DNA of 64,000 nucleotides. Source: Lepus europaeus. Taxonomy: Eukaryota; Chordata; Mammalia; Lagomorpha; Leporidae. The DNA is taken from contig NC_084838.1 in the NCBI RefSeq assembly GCF_033115175.1, positions 41,519,468 through 41,583,467 of the forward strand. The letters run 5' to 3'. Positions 31,176-41,104 of the stretch are shown here, piece after piece; the stretch's first letter is position 1; every line of letters begins with the position of its first letter. The notes under the pieces were generated by a model. That model had not been told where the DNA came from. It did no database searches and was given only the letters and a program-made list of their open reading frames with translations. A program made the translations under genes and the position numbers.

Positions 31176-31491
31176 AGAGCTGGCATTGTGGCACAGCAGG
31201 TTAGGCTACTGCCTGTGATGCTAGCACCCCATATAAGCACTGGTTTGAGTCTCTTCTGCTCCCCTTCCAATCCAGCTCTCAGTTAATGCATCTGGGAAAG
31301 CAGCAGCAGATGATCCAAGTGTGTGGACCCCTGCCACCCACGTGGGAGAACTGGAGTTCCATGCTCTTGGCTTCTGCCTGGCCCAGAACCAGCTGTTGCT
31401 GCCATTTGGGGAGTAAACCAGCAGAAGGAAGATTTCTCTCTCTCTCTCTCTTCCATTGAAATAAAAGAAATAAGTCTTTTTTAAAAAGTTA
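31176..31491 (+). mobile_element. old C-SINE
   Basis: Head 'gagctggcattgtggcacag', internal 'gtgtggacccctgccaccca', tail 'aataagtcttttttaaaaag'. Confidence 0.88.
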
Positions 31492-31499
31492 AATTTGTC

Positions 31500-31820
31500 A
31501 TGCCTGACACTGTGGCATAGTAGGTTAAGCTTCCGCCTGCAGTGTCGGCATCCCATATGGGTGCTGGTTCAAGTTCCAGCTGTTCCACTTCCAATCCAGC
31601 TCCCTGATAATGGCCTGGGAAAGCAGTGGAAGGTGGTCCAAGTGCTTGAGCCCCTGAAACCATGTGGGAGACCTGGAAGAAGCTCATGGCTCCTGACTTC
31701 AGCCTTGTCCAACCCTGACCACTGTGGTCACCTCAGGAGTGAAACAGCAGATAGAACAGCTCCCTCACTTTCTGTCTCTCCCTCTCTATCTCTGTAACTC
31801 TGCCTTTCAAATAAATAAAT
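31500..31820 (+). mobile_element. old C-SINE
   Basis: Head 'tgcctgacactgtggcatag', ends 'tttcaaataaataaat' and runs straight into an opposite-strand SINE. Confidence 0.88.
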
Positions 31821-32005
31821 ATTTATTTATTTGTATGAAAGGCAGATATACATACACAGAGAGAAGGAGTGAGAGAGATCTTCCATTCACTGGTTCACTC
31901 CCCAAATGGCCACAATAGCTAGAGCAGCCAGGACTCAAACTGGTGCCCATATAGGATGCCAATACTGCAGGCAGAGGCTTAACCTTCTATGCCACAATGC
32001 TGGTC
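31821..32005 (-). mobile_element. shortened C-SINE, tail-to-tail with its neighbour
   Basis: Minus-strand copy starting at the 'atttatttatttg' tail complement and ending 'ccacaatgctggtc', lacking its middle. Tail-to-tail contact with 31500-31820 makes a short hairpin-prone joint. Confidence 0.82.
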
Positions 32006-32272
32006 TTTTTTTTTTTTTTTTTTTTTAGATAATAAATCTTGAAGAAGGAGGAGGAAGAGGAGGAGGAGTTGGAGGAGGAGAAAGAAGGAGGAGGAAGAAG
32101 AAAGAAAGAGAGAGAGAAAGGAAGGAAAGAAGAAGAAGGAAGGAAGGAAGGAAGGAAGGAAGGAAGGAAGGAAGGAAGGAAGGAGGAAGGAAGGAAGGAA
32201 GGAAGGAAGGAAGGAAGGAAGGAAGAAGGGAGGGAGGGAGGGAGGGAGGGAGGGAGGGAGGGAGGCAGAAAG
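32006..32272. repeat. purine microsatellite (GGAA/GGGA)n after a poly(T) run
   Basis: T-run 32006-32026, then an almost pure purine tract 32039-32272: mixed GAGGA/GAAGA, then (GGAA)n about 32138-32225, then (GGGA)n about 32226-32266. The apparent Ser/Pro/Leu-rich or Glu/Lys/Arg-rich proteins here are artefacts of the repeat. Confidence 0.95.
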
Positions 32273-32503
32273 ACACTGTGGCCTAGCTGATAAAGCCACC
32301 ACTTGTGGAGCTCCAGTTTGAGTTCTGGCTGCTCCACTTCTGATCCAGTTCCCTGTTAATGCGCCTGAGAAAGCAGAAAATGGCCCAAGCCCTTTGACCC
32401 CTGTATCCACTTGGGAGACTTGGAAGAAGCTCCTGGCTCCTAGCTTCCGATTGGTCCAACTCTGGCTCTTGCAGGCATTTGGGGAATGAACCAGCAGATG
32501 GAA

Positions 32504-32550
<47 letters not shown>

Positions 32551-32588
32551 GTAACTCTGCCTTTCAAATAAATAAATAATTTTAAAAA
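32273..32588 (+). mobile_element. old C-SINE
   Basis: Head fused to the purine repeat ('gacactgtggcctagctg'), (CT)n run at about 32508-32547, tail 'caaataaataaataattt'. Confidence 0.87.
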
Positions 32589-32615
32589 TTATTTGCATGA
32601 ACAAAAGCCATCCAC

Positions 32616-32945
32616 AGGGGTTGGCACTGTGAAGTAGTGGGTTAAGCTGCTACTTGCAATGCTGGCATCCCATATTGGAGTGCCAGTTCCAGTTGTGGAT
32701 ACTATGCTTCATGTTCAGCTTCCTGTTAATGCACCTGGGAAGGCAGCAGATGGTCCAAGTGCTTGAGTGCCTGCCACCATGTGGGAGACCAGGTTGGAGA
32801 CTTTGGCTCTTGACGTTAGCCTGCCCCAGATCTGGCTATTATTGAGGAATAAACCAGCAAATGGAAAGTCTCTTTATCTGTTTCTTCTTCTCTCTCTGTC
32901 ACTCTTTCTAATAAATAAATAAATCTTTAAAAAAAAAAAATAAAA
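32616..32945 (+). mobile_element. old C-SINE
   Basis: Head 'aggggttggcactgtgaagt', tail 'aataaataaataaatcttta' plus a 14-base A run. Confidence 0.87.
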
Positions 32946-32950
32946 GGATA

Positions 32951-33285
32951 GGGGCCAGTGTTGTGGCACAGTGGGTTAAGTCACCACCTGCAATGCCGGC
33001 ATCCCATATGAGCACCAGTTCAAGTCCCACTTCCAGTCTAGCTCCCTACTAACGCATCTGGGAAAGCAGTGGAAGTTGGCCTAAGTGTTTAGGCCCCTGT
33101 CACCCACATGGGAGACTCAGATGGAGTTCATGGCTACTGGCTTCTGCCTGGTTCAGACCGACTGTTGCAACCACTTGGGGAGTGAACTAGCAGATGGATG
33201 ATTCTCTTTCTCTCTCTCTTTCTCCTCCCCCTGCCCCCCACAACACTACTTTTCAAATACATAAACTAAATCTTTTGTTAAAGAA
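32951..33285 (+). mobile_element. old C-SINE
   Basis: Head 'ggggccagtgttgtggcaca', tail 'caaatacataaactaaatct'. Last of eight SINEs within 3.1 kb. Confidence 0.88.
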
Positions 33286-34103
33286 AATAATGGATAATGG
33301 CTGAACATACCGATGAGTAAGTGGAGATGAAGATGTGAAAAGATAGAGGAAAGATGGAAGAAGGGAAAATGCGCTGAGGAAGAGAGAAAGATGGGTGGAC
33401 ACCACATGCTACTTCAGGCTTTGATGTGGAGCTTCTAAAACTGGAATGACAGGAATGGCCTCCTCCCTTGGCTCCCTGTTCTTAGATCTGCTGTGGAGGG
33501 CGTCTGGTGCTCCAGACCCATGCATGGGAATCCATCTGGAACACTGCCGGTGATTCCACTGCAAACTCTGTACAAACATCTGCCAGACTGTGTTCTGTCA
33601 CTCACAGCCCCATTTCCTCTTTCCCTCCTTATATGTGTGTCCCCCTAAATGTACTCCATGCTCAAGTGACTTATTTTATTCTCATTTTGGGGTGAAGATT
33701 CTGTTTCAGTCTTGGATCTAGGGTTCCAGTTAGGACGTGGTCAGGTATCAACAGCACAAGTGATGGGTTACCTCTAGAGCAGGAGTTAGTGTTGGAGGGA
33801 TAAGGTGGAAAAAAAAGATGATGAATGGGTATTTAGACACATGAATGGATCTATAGATGTAAACATGGGTAGGTGGATGGATGGATGGACGGACAGATGG
33901 ATAGATGAAGAAAAATACAGGTCTACAAATCATATACTCTAGGGCTGGGAGTAGAAAACAGAATACCATCCCAATATAGTCTCTCCTGAAAGATCTTCTT
34001 TTCTGGTCTCATAGGTCAAGTCTTGCATGGAAATTCCATGTATAGTCTTTGACCAACCTAGTACTCTCCCTTTCTCACTTTAGTTCTCAAAAATAACTGT
34101 AGA
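33286..34103. other. unassigned DNA with a (GATG)n repeat
   Basis: No supported gene. A short GATG-type repeat ('ggatggatggatggacgg') lies at about 33873-33908. Confidence 0.4.
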
Positions 34104-35108
34104 GGCCGGCGCCGTGGCTTAACAGGCTAATCCTCCGCCTTGCGGCGCCAGCACACCGGGTTCTAGTCCCGGTCGGGGCGGCAGATTCTATCCCGGTTGC
34201 CCCTCTTCCAGGCCAGCTTTCTGCTATGGCCTGGGAAAGCAATGGAGGATGGCCCAAGTGTAGTGGAATGAGAAGGCCATGCCAAGGTGGCCACTGGCAA
34301 GCGAGCGTCAGTTAGTCAGGAACCTGAAATCTTGGAACATACAGTCTGCTACAGGTATCCCATACAACCCACAGGGACAGGCAATTATTGAAAGAACTCA
34401 TAGGACGATTAAAGATCTCTTACAAAGGCAAAAAAATAATCATATACCCTCAGACCCACAGCTTGCTTTGACTGAGGTCCTTTTCACTATCAATTTTCTT
34501 ACTTTTGATTCCCAAGGGATCAGCCCAGCTTATAAACACTGGGGATCCTTTCCATCCCAGACCCCAGCCCCTATGGTTAGATGGAAAGACCCCCTGACAG
34601 GAGAATGGAAAGGACCACACCCCCTGCTAACCAAAGGTCGAGGATATGCTTGTGTCTTTCCAGAGAATGCAGAACAGCCCATTTGGGTACCAGCCAGAAA
34701 CATCAAGCCTGCAACTGACAGCCAACCAGAACCAGCTGAACAAGACCAAGACTCCACCTTGTTAGCAGACGCTCCTGCCCTATCATCCTACCCTGAGAAA
34801 CTGCCCAAAGCCATATCTGTTACTGTTGTGTACCCCACTAGCTCTGGTCAGCCACTCCAATGGCCCACAGCCTGTGTGCGGTCATGCCATTCCTGATAAC
34901 CGTTATTCCTCATTCCTACCCCTATCTGAGCAAGCAATCCTGTGGTCTCTCGATTTGAGCGCTGGTTAGTCAATGACGGGTAAGATCCCCTGGGGGACAA
35001 CCTAAGACAGGCACAGCTGCGTACGGAGACCACATGGAAACGGGGTCAACAATGGTATGGCCAAGAATCATGCCTCCCGTTGCTCAAAAATAAACGAAAA
35101 GGGGGAAA

Positions 35109-35535
35109 TGTAGTGGAATGAGAAGGCCATGCCAAGGTGGCCACTGGCAAGCGAGCGTCAGTTAGTCAGGAATGGCTTTGAAACTGCCTGGCGACAGGCT
35201 GTGATTGGATGGCTCTGGAAACTGCCTGGCGACAGGCTGTGATTGGATGGATTTGAAACTGCCTGGCGACAGGCTGTGATTGGATGGCTCTGGAAACTGC
35301 CTGGCAACAGGCTGTGATTGGTTGGGGTATAGACCGCCCCTTGACCAGATTGGCTGGTCTTGGCTATATAAGCTTTGTATCAACTGTAATAAACGAGTCT
35401 GCAGGCTGCTCGCCTCAAGCCTGCTCTCACCGGACTCCCGGGGTCTGTGTGTTGACTCCGCGCCTCTTGCCCCCACCACGCTGCTCTTCTCAGAAACGAA
35501 CCCACTGCTACATTGTAGAGAATTCAACGGCTACA
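35109..35535 (+). repeat. 3' LTR of the class II ERV relic (fossil)
   Basis: About 427 bases, TG...CA. It holds four tandem units near 35170-35325, a TATATAAG box at about 35366 and AATAAA at 35388-35393, in the normal U3-R order for a short LTR. Confidence 0.88.
35171..35325 (+). repeat. four 37-38 bp tandem repeats with inverted CCAAT boxes, in the LTR
   Basis: ACTGCCTGGCGACAGGCTGT followed by GATTGG recurs with starts at 35183, 35221, 35258 and 35296. Each unit carries ATTGG, the complement of a CCAAT (NF-Y) box, about 100-200 bases upstream of the TATA box. Laid out like a retroviral U3 enhancer repeat. Confidence 0.9.
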
Positions 35536-35990
35536 CCCAAGTCCTTGGGCCCTGTACCTGCATGGGAGACCAGGAGAAGCAGCTGGCTCCTGGCTTCAGA
35601 TCAGCGTGGTGCGCCGGCCGCAGCGGCCATTGGAGGGTGAACCAACGGCAAAAAGGAAGACCTTTCTCTCTGTCTCTCTCTCTCTCACTATCCACTCTGC
35701 CTGTCAAAACAAAAACAAAAACAAAACTGTAGAATGTGTTGAGAATGGGACATCTTGAGTTAAGGGGGAACTGGCTGGAGAGTCCAGGCTAGAAACAGGA
35801 TGTCAATGAAATCACATTCCCCTGGGGTGCAAAAGCCCCTCAGCTACTGTGCAAATAGAGATAGACAAGATTTTATCTGCCTATGGGTATGGGGCCATGT
35901 CTCACAATGAATCGCAACTGGCTGTTACTTGAGATTTGGATAATATTCTAGAATGAATGACTCACAGAACTCAGGAAGGTGCTATGCTTA

Positions 35991-36622
35991 CTTTTTAAAA
36001 AATATTTATTATTCCCAGTCGGGGCACCGGATTCTGTCCCGGTTGCCCCTCTTCCAGGCCAGCTCTCTGCTGTGGCCAGGGAGTGCAGTGGAGGATGGCC
36101 CAAGTACTTGGGTCCTGCACCCCATGGGAGACCAGGATAAGCACGTGGCTCCTGCCATCGGATCAGCGCGGTGCGCCGGCCGCAGCACACCAGCCACGGC
36201 GGCCATTGAAGGGTGAACCAACGGCAAAAGGAAGACCTTTCTCTCTGTCTCTCTCTCTCACTGTCCACTCTGCCTGTCAAAAAGTAAATAAAAAAATAAA
36301 AAGAAAACAAGAAAAAATATTTATTATTTACTTTTTTGTTTATTTATTAGAGTTAGAGATAGAGGAAAAGAAATCTCCATCTACTGGTTCACTCCCCAGA
36401 TGGCCTCAACAGTTGGGCTAGGCTAAAGCCAGAAGCCTGGAACTCCATCTGGGTCTCCCATATTGGTGGCAGGGGCCCAAGTACTTGGGCCATCTTCTTC
36501 TGCCTTCCTAGGTTCATTAGTGGGGAGCTAGATTGAAGTGGAGCAGCCTGGACTCAAACTGGTGTGCATATGTGATACTGGTGTTGCAGGTGGTGGCTTA
36601 ACCCGCTGGGCAACGCTGGCCC
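35991..36622 (-). mobile_element. old C-SINE interrupted by a younger SINE
   Basis: The minus-strand copy starts in the A/T-rich tail complement (35991-36013), is interrupted at 36014-36311 and continues from 36329 to the head complement 'gcaacgctggcccc'. Confidence 0.85.
36014..36311 (+). mobile_element. 5'-truncated young C-SINE nested in an older SINE tail
   Basis: Begins at 'cccagtcggggcaccgg', so the tRNA-like head is missing. Ends with an A-rich tail. A 17-base target copy, AAAAAATATTTATTATT, lies at 35997-36013 and 36312-36328. Confidence 0.93.
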
Positions 36623-37054
36623 CACTTACAATTTTTTATAAAGGATATATATCAGGAACAGCCAAATGAAGAGACACGTAGGATGAAGTCTGGAAGAGTC
36701 TCAAATGCAGATGTTTGTGCTGTCTCTCCCTCTCTGGGGAGACAGAGTGTGCCACCCTCCCAATACATCAATGTGTTCACAAACCAGGAGGTTCTATGAG
36801 CTTTGGTGTTCAGATTTTTTTATTGTGATTTCATTATGTAGCCATGACTAAACTGTTGGTCACAGGTGAATGCAATCCCCAATCCTTCTCCACTCCCTAG
36901 AGGTTGTCATGCTGGCTCAACATCCCCACCTCCTAGACACATAGTTGGTCTTTCTGGTAACCAGCCTCCTTCTGGAGTCATCTGATCTCTCAGGCTGAAC
37001 TCTGATGTGATCCAAGGGCCTAGGAAAGACACTCCCATTAGTGATGCTCCTTAA

Positions 37055-37665
37055 TCTATGATGGGATTATATCTGGATGAATCCATTATAAATTGAAAAT
37101 ACACTTAATATAGTTAACCTACCAAACATCATAACTTAGCTGCCAGTACACTGTAGGGTATCAATTGTTCATCCTCATAAGACTACAACATTGCTGGCTG
37201 GGGAAAATTCAACTTAAAATACGGTTTCTACTGAAACTGTATTACTTTCTTCTCTCTCTTTTTTTAAGATGGATTGATTGATGGATTTGAGAGAGGCAGA
37301 GTTACAGGGAGGGAGGGAGAGAGAGAGACAAAGAGAGAGAGAATCTTCCATGTGCTGGTTCACTCCCCAGATGGCCACAATAGCCAGGGCTGGACTAGGC
37401 CAATGCCAGGAGCCTAGAACACCACCTAGGTCTCCCATTTGAGCCATCTACCATCACTTTCCCAGGTGCATCAACAGGGAGCTCTATTAGAAAAAGAGCA
37501 GCCAGGGCTCAAATACGGGATGCCAGTAAAGCAGGGGATGGCTTAACCCACTGTATCAGAACGTCAGTCCCATGTGTATGGTTTTCACATCATCAAAAGT
37601 CAAAAAACTGTGAGTCATTGTTAAGTTGGACCCTTCAAAAGCCAGGGGCCACCTGTACTTGGGAA
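37055..37665. mobile_element. Tigger/pogo-like DNA transposon fragment, split by a SINE
   Basis: 'ccattataaattgaaaatac', 'cctaccaaacatcataactt' and 'cggtttctactgaaactgta', then after a SINE 'catcaaaagtcaaaaaactg' and 'ggggccacctgtac', follow the order I recall for a TcMar-Tigger type terminal region. A non-autonomous, decayed copy; family from memory. Confidence 0.5.
37256..37570 (-). mobile_element. old C-SINE inside the DNA transposon fragment
   Basis: Minus-strand copy with a GAGAGAG-rich part at 37306-37341 and ending 'cagaacgtcagtcc'. Confidence 0.83.
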
Positions 37666-37669
37666 ATTC

Positions 37670-38027
37670 CAAATGTTTACAAAGTTTTCTCACAAACCAG
37701 CAACAAAAACCAGTCAAATTCTTTATTATACACCAGAAGAGAAGAAAGACCCAGATCTTTATTATATATCAAAAGGGAGGAAATTGCTAGACACAGATAA
37801 TAAGGGAGCCATAAGTGGGAGATAACCACAAACTCATACACGTACATTCACAGGACCCCTCCCCACCCCTGCCCAGCATGCAGGGGCTTGCTCCCCAACA
37901 GGATAACTCCGGCTCAATCTCCCCCATCCCACCTTACACACAGTCTCACACACGTGGGTCTCCTGTACCCCCGCACACACCTGCTGCTCCCAGGGATTCT
38001 GCCCACTTATCCATCTCCATCCATCCC
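37670..38027. other. 5' flank and likely 5' UTR relic of CCL19
   Basis: C-rich plus-strand sequence with repeated CACAC blocks ('cacacagtctcacacacg', 'cccgcacacacctgctg') leads to the lost start codon at 38028. The human CCL19 5' UTR, as I recall it, is similarly C- and CACA-rich. Confidence 0.5.
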
Positions 38028-39385
38028 GTGGCCTCCTGTGTGGCAGTTCTCATCTTCTTACTGGGCTGATTCGCTTGCCAGGAGGGGGTAAACTGGAGTA
38101 GGAGGAGAGGGGCCTAGAGGGACCAGCACATAGTTTCTAGGGAAGTCAGTGAAAAAACTGAGTCAACACTCAAGTCTGAGAATGAACCTGAGGCTGTACA
38201 TGCAGCAAACGGCTGTGCCCCTCTGGTGACTAAGTTCCTGTGTGACGTTAGTGTACCTGCAGATTGTGGGTAACCCTAGGCAGTCTGCATGTGTCTGCCT
38301 GTGTGCTGTGGGCATGCCTGTGGCCTGAGCGAGTACCCAGGGTATGTAGATGAGCCTGTGCTCCAGGTGTTTCTCTATGATCCATGCCTGGCTGGTCTGG
38401 AAGCCTGTGGCTGCTCTTCTCTCTGTAGGCTCCGCCTCAGCTGGTCTGGGTTTCCGGGGAAGAGGACAGTGCATGTGGGTGAAGGAGAGAGCAACACCAA
38501 AGCTAAGGCACTGGCCACAGAGGGCCTGAATCCCAGTCAGGGCTGTGGCCTTTCCACCCTTGAGTTAAGCTGGAACACTAACCCCCACCTCTCCCCAGCT
38601 CTGAGAGAGGCCAACAATTCTGAGAATTCTTGCTTCTTGATAAACTAACACCCAATTCCTGGGACATGTTTGGTGCCTTTTGCTATCTCTTCCTCCAAGA
38701 CAGCTGCAGAGTTCTTTATCCCATAGGGGGGCGGTGGAGAGTGTCTAGGTTCCTCCCTCCGGATCACTTCCTCCATCATCCAGGCCACCACGCACCATCT
38801 TACCTCCCTTACCTTTGCCCAGTCCCTCCCACAAAAGAGCCCCTAAAACAGGTTCCCAGACATGGTCCACAGCTTCTGACCCTCACACAGGGCCCCCCAG
38901 GAAGCTGGGCTCCAGGGCTCCCTTCTCTCTGCCTCCAGGTTCACCACACTGAGGGGTCTCCAGCTCTGTGCACCCCCAGAACAGCCCTGGGTGGGCCGCA
39001 TCATTCGGAGACTGAAGCGAATCTCTGCCAAGGCAAGCCTGGCCCTCCCCAGCCCTGCCTCCTGCCTCCAAGCCCCTGGCCCCAGCTTCCGCCCCTGACC
39101 CTGCCTCTCCTTCCTCCCCAGGGCAAGCACCAGAGCAGCTAGCCCAGGACAACACCACAGGGGGCGCTGTGTCTCAGTGAGGATGTGAACCACCCCGGCC
39201 TGGGGTTGGAGGACTAGGAGGGAGGAGCAGGCTCCCAGCTCCCCTGCACCAAGCCAGAGCCAGCCAGGGCAGAGCCTGCAGTGTCAACGAGAGTGTGAAC
39301 TCAAGCGACAAGGTGGTGTGTGAGGGCACAGCTTCTCCTCACCCAGACTGCAATGCTTCTAACAACGCCACTTGGCACTTAGGGA
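38028..39385 (+). pseudogene. CCL19: CCL19 chemokine pseudogene with exon structure kept
   Basis: CCL19 is the homeostatic CCR7 ligand that guides T cells and dendritic cells into lymph nodes. Exon 3 (38939-39032) reads FTTLRGLQLCAPPEQPWVGR then IIRRLKRISAK, against human FTTLRGRQLCAPPDQPWVER. Exon 4 (39122-39142) reads GKHQSS and stop. Exon 2 (about 38599-38726) shows ANNSENSCFL, PIPG and, in another frame, FCYLFLQDSCRV. Exon 1 is probably 38028-38087. Damage: GTG in place of ATG, a TGA in the signal peptide, a TAA plus a frame change in exon 2, Phe for the second Cys of the CC pair, and GG where the exon 2 donor GT should be. The 3' UTR still matches, but the human AATAAA reads AACAAC. Introns are kept, so this is not a retrocopy. 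It may be the only CCL19 or a spare duplicate; mouse has several Ccl19 pseudogenes at its matching locus. Confidence 0.88.
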
Positions 39386-39649
39386 TCTGTCTGCTGCCTG
39401 TACATGGCTCAAGCAGGGGAGGATGGACAGGAGAGGGAGAAACAGAGTGGAATGGGGGTCGGGGTGGGGAGGGCTAGCCATCCTTCAGCGTTCACCATGA
39501 GCAAACCTTCACCTCATTCATTTCTGGCCCCTCCCATAGTCAATCCACAAGGCTTTTTTCTCCCCTCCCCAGACCAAGTCTGGCTCTGCACCGAGCCTTG
39601 GCTGGGACATCAGAGGACTGGGCCAGCTATTTCCTGCTTCCTACCCCGA

Positions 39650-39865
39650 GTTCACTGCCCTTTATTGGCATTCCCGCAGCACCTTCCTCTTCCCCAAGCT
39701 ACATTTAATGATGCGATTGTTCTCTTTTGACAACCTCCTGGGGTGGAAATCGTGCCTGGCTTCTTCACCGCTGCCTCTCCAAGCCCAGCTCAGTGACTGG
39801 CGCCTGGCACACACTCAGTAAACATTTGTGGACTGAATGATTGTAAAAAAAAAAAAAAAAAAAAA
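39650..39865 (+). mobile_element. L2/MIR-type 3' end
   Basis: 'gcgcctggcacacactcagtaaacatttgtggactgaatga' is the shared ending of L2 and MIR elements (described here in part), followed by a 23-base A run at 39846-39866. Confidence 0.6.
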
Positions 39866-40139
39866 ATCACAGGAAATGGAGCTCAGCCATGACCCTCTGG
39901 CCGCTCAGTGACTTGGCCAAGGTCACTCGGCCAACAGTTATTTCCATAGTCTGGCAATAAGTAGACTCCTACACAGGGTTCTCTCTGGGGGCCTATTCCT
40001 CCTCAGTCCAGGGTCACTCAAGCGGAGGGAGGCAGGCAAGCAAGGGCAACTGGCAGGGCAGAGACAGGGAGGAGTAGACGAGGATGGAGACGCGGAACGG
40101 GGAAACCAGTCCTGACCAAAGCCCTTTCTTGCTGCCTAG

Positions 40140-41030
40140 TCCACACAGTCCGACATCCCACTCTTCATAAAGCCCGCCTCTGCCCCGGTCGCCCTGGGCT
40201 CCACCTCCTAGCGGGAGCCCTTGACTCCGCCCCTTCCGGTGATAAGCAAACCCCACCCCCGGTGCGCGCCGGGGTCCCTGTGACGCACTGGTAACGGTCC
40301 GTTTCGGCGGTTGAGCCAGGGAGGGCGGGAGTTTAGGCTGCACCGACCCCCCTCAGCCCCTCTCCAGGTGACCCCAGCCCCTGAAACTCCTCACCCAGGG
40401 CCCCAAATCTCCCAGTCCCACGACTGCCAAACCACTCGCCCTAAATGCCTCAGGCCCCGGAGATGACCGACCTCCTAACCCATTAATCTCTGGTGCCCCC
40501 AAATCTTCTCATCCAGTCCCGACGTGGCTACTGAGGCTTCCCGGGGGGCACCTGCCTCAGATTACCTGAGAGCTAGTCAGACTCGTCCTGAAAAGGCCGG
40601 AGAAGGGGCCCTGGGGCTGGGGGGGCTCCTTGACCCAACCATGCCGCTCCCCAGGAGACGCTCGGAGCCCAGGACATGCCGGGATTGAGGAGATACGAGG
40701 TGGCGCTGGAGGCGGAGGAGGAGTGAGTGGAGGCGGGGTTCTGCGGAGGAGGAACCAGGAGGCTCCGGGTGGGGGAGGGTGCGAGCCGTCCGGGGGCGGG
40801 CGGGGCGGGGCCTTGAGGGGGCGTGGGCTACGAGGGAGCCGCCCTCGCCAGGCGGGGCGGAGCCTTGCCCGAGGGGCGGGGTCTGTGGGGGTCAGCCCCG
40901 CCCGCCCGGCCCTGCTCGGCCTTCTCTCTGCAGGATCTACTGGGGCTGTTTCTACTTTTTCCCCTGGCTGCGAATGTGGCGGAGAGAACGAAATGAGGGC
41001 GCTGCGGCGCTGCGGCCCCTCCTGAGTCCC
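40140..41030. promoter_or_regulatory. CpG island / probable promoter
   Basis: Dense CpG from about 40190, with GC boxes (GGGGCGGGG near 40801-40810 and GGGGCGG near 40855), 'gtgacgcactggtaacggtc' near 40279 and 'gtttcggcggttgagcc' after it. There is no TATA box. It is the only clear CpG island in the window outside SINE heads, and it covers the first exon of the putative two-exon gene. Confidence 0.75.
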
Positions 41031-41090
41031 AAAGGTCTGCCCATTCTCAAGGAGAGAGGAAACAGATGCCATCGCCGAATGATGAAATGA
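40676..41090 (+). CDS. putative small two-exon protein, unknown function
   Basis: ATG at 40676 has G at -3. Exon 1 (40676-40722) encodes MPGLRRYEVALEAEE and ends at a strong donor, GTGAGT. Exon 2 (40934-41090) follows a 'cttctctctgcag' acceptor and encodes EIYWGCFYFFPWLRMWRRER, then a basic tail ending CHRRMMK, 67 residues in all. The hydrophobic, aromatic YWGCFYFFPWL block followed by Arg residues looks like a short membrane-contacting segment. The layout (CpG island, Kozak context, 211-base G/C-rich intron, good splice sites) looks like a real gene start. L1-like sequence begins soon after the stop, so the tail may be lineage-specific or the gene 3'-truncated. I do not recognise the family. 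Confidence 0.5.
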
Positions 41091-41104
41091 CAAGTTTCAG
41101 GAAG

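Larger units (their letters stand above)
34259..35535 (+). mobile_element. betaretrovirus-like (class II) ERV relic with 6-bp target duplication (fossil)
   Basis: Termini are TGTAG...CTACA and the flanks are a perfect 6-base duplication, CCCAAG, at 34253-34258 and 35536-35541; six bases fits class II elements. Parts seen: a short 5' LTR piece, the end of pol with integrase text (YNPQGQAIIERTHRTIKDLL, and WKDPLTGEWKGP of its C-terminal domain), sequence downstream of pol, a purine-rich tract at about 35096-35108 and a 3' LTR. It is broken: most of a provirus is absent. The 5' LTR piece (about 63 bases) is identical to the start of the 3' LTR and the host SINE is young, so the insertion is recent on the leporid time scale. 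Confidence 0.92.
34104..35727 (+). mobile_element. young C-SINE split by an endogenous retrovirus
   Basis: SINE head and body at 34104-34258 resume at 35536-35727 with the CT-rich part and tail. The two halves join in register if one CCCAAG copy is removed, so the SINE was complete before the retroviral insertion. Confidence 0.95.
35940..37050. mobile_element. probable ancient LTR-type repeat with nested SINEs (fossil, uncertain)
   Basis: 'gactcacagaactcaggaag' near 35960 and, past two SINEs, 'atcaggaacagccaaatgaa' and 'ttggtctttctggtaaccag' recall an old placental LTR-type repeat. Its family I cannot name securely. Broken and split by the SINEs at 35991-36622. Confidence 0.4.

Noticed and set aside
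31979-32410. Ser/Pro/Leu-rich and Glu/Lys/Arg-rich proteins
   Set aside because: They are translations of the GGAA/GGGA microsatellite.
35171-35325. CRISPR-like repeat array
   Set aside because: Units are directly tandem with no spacers and lie within an LTR; the genome is mammalian.
40557-41093. 178-codon minus-strand frame in the CpG island
   Set aside because: Pro/Arg-rich product typical of G/C-rich DNA read backwards; the plus-strand exons explain the sequence better.
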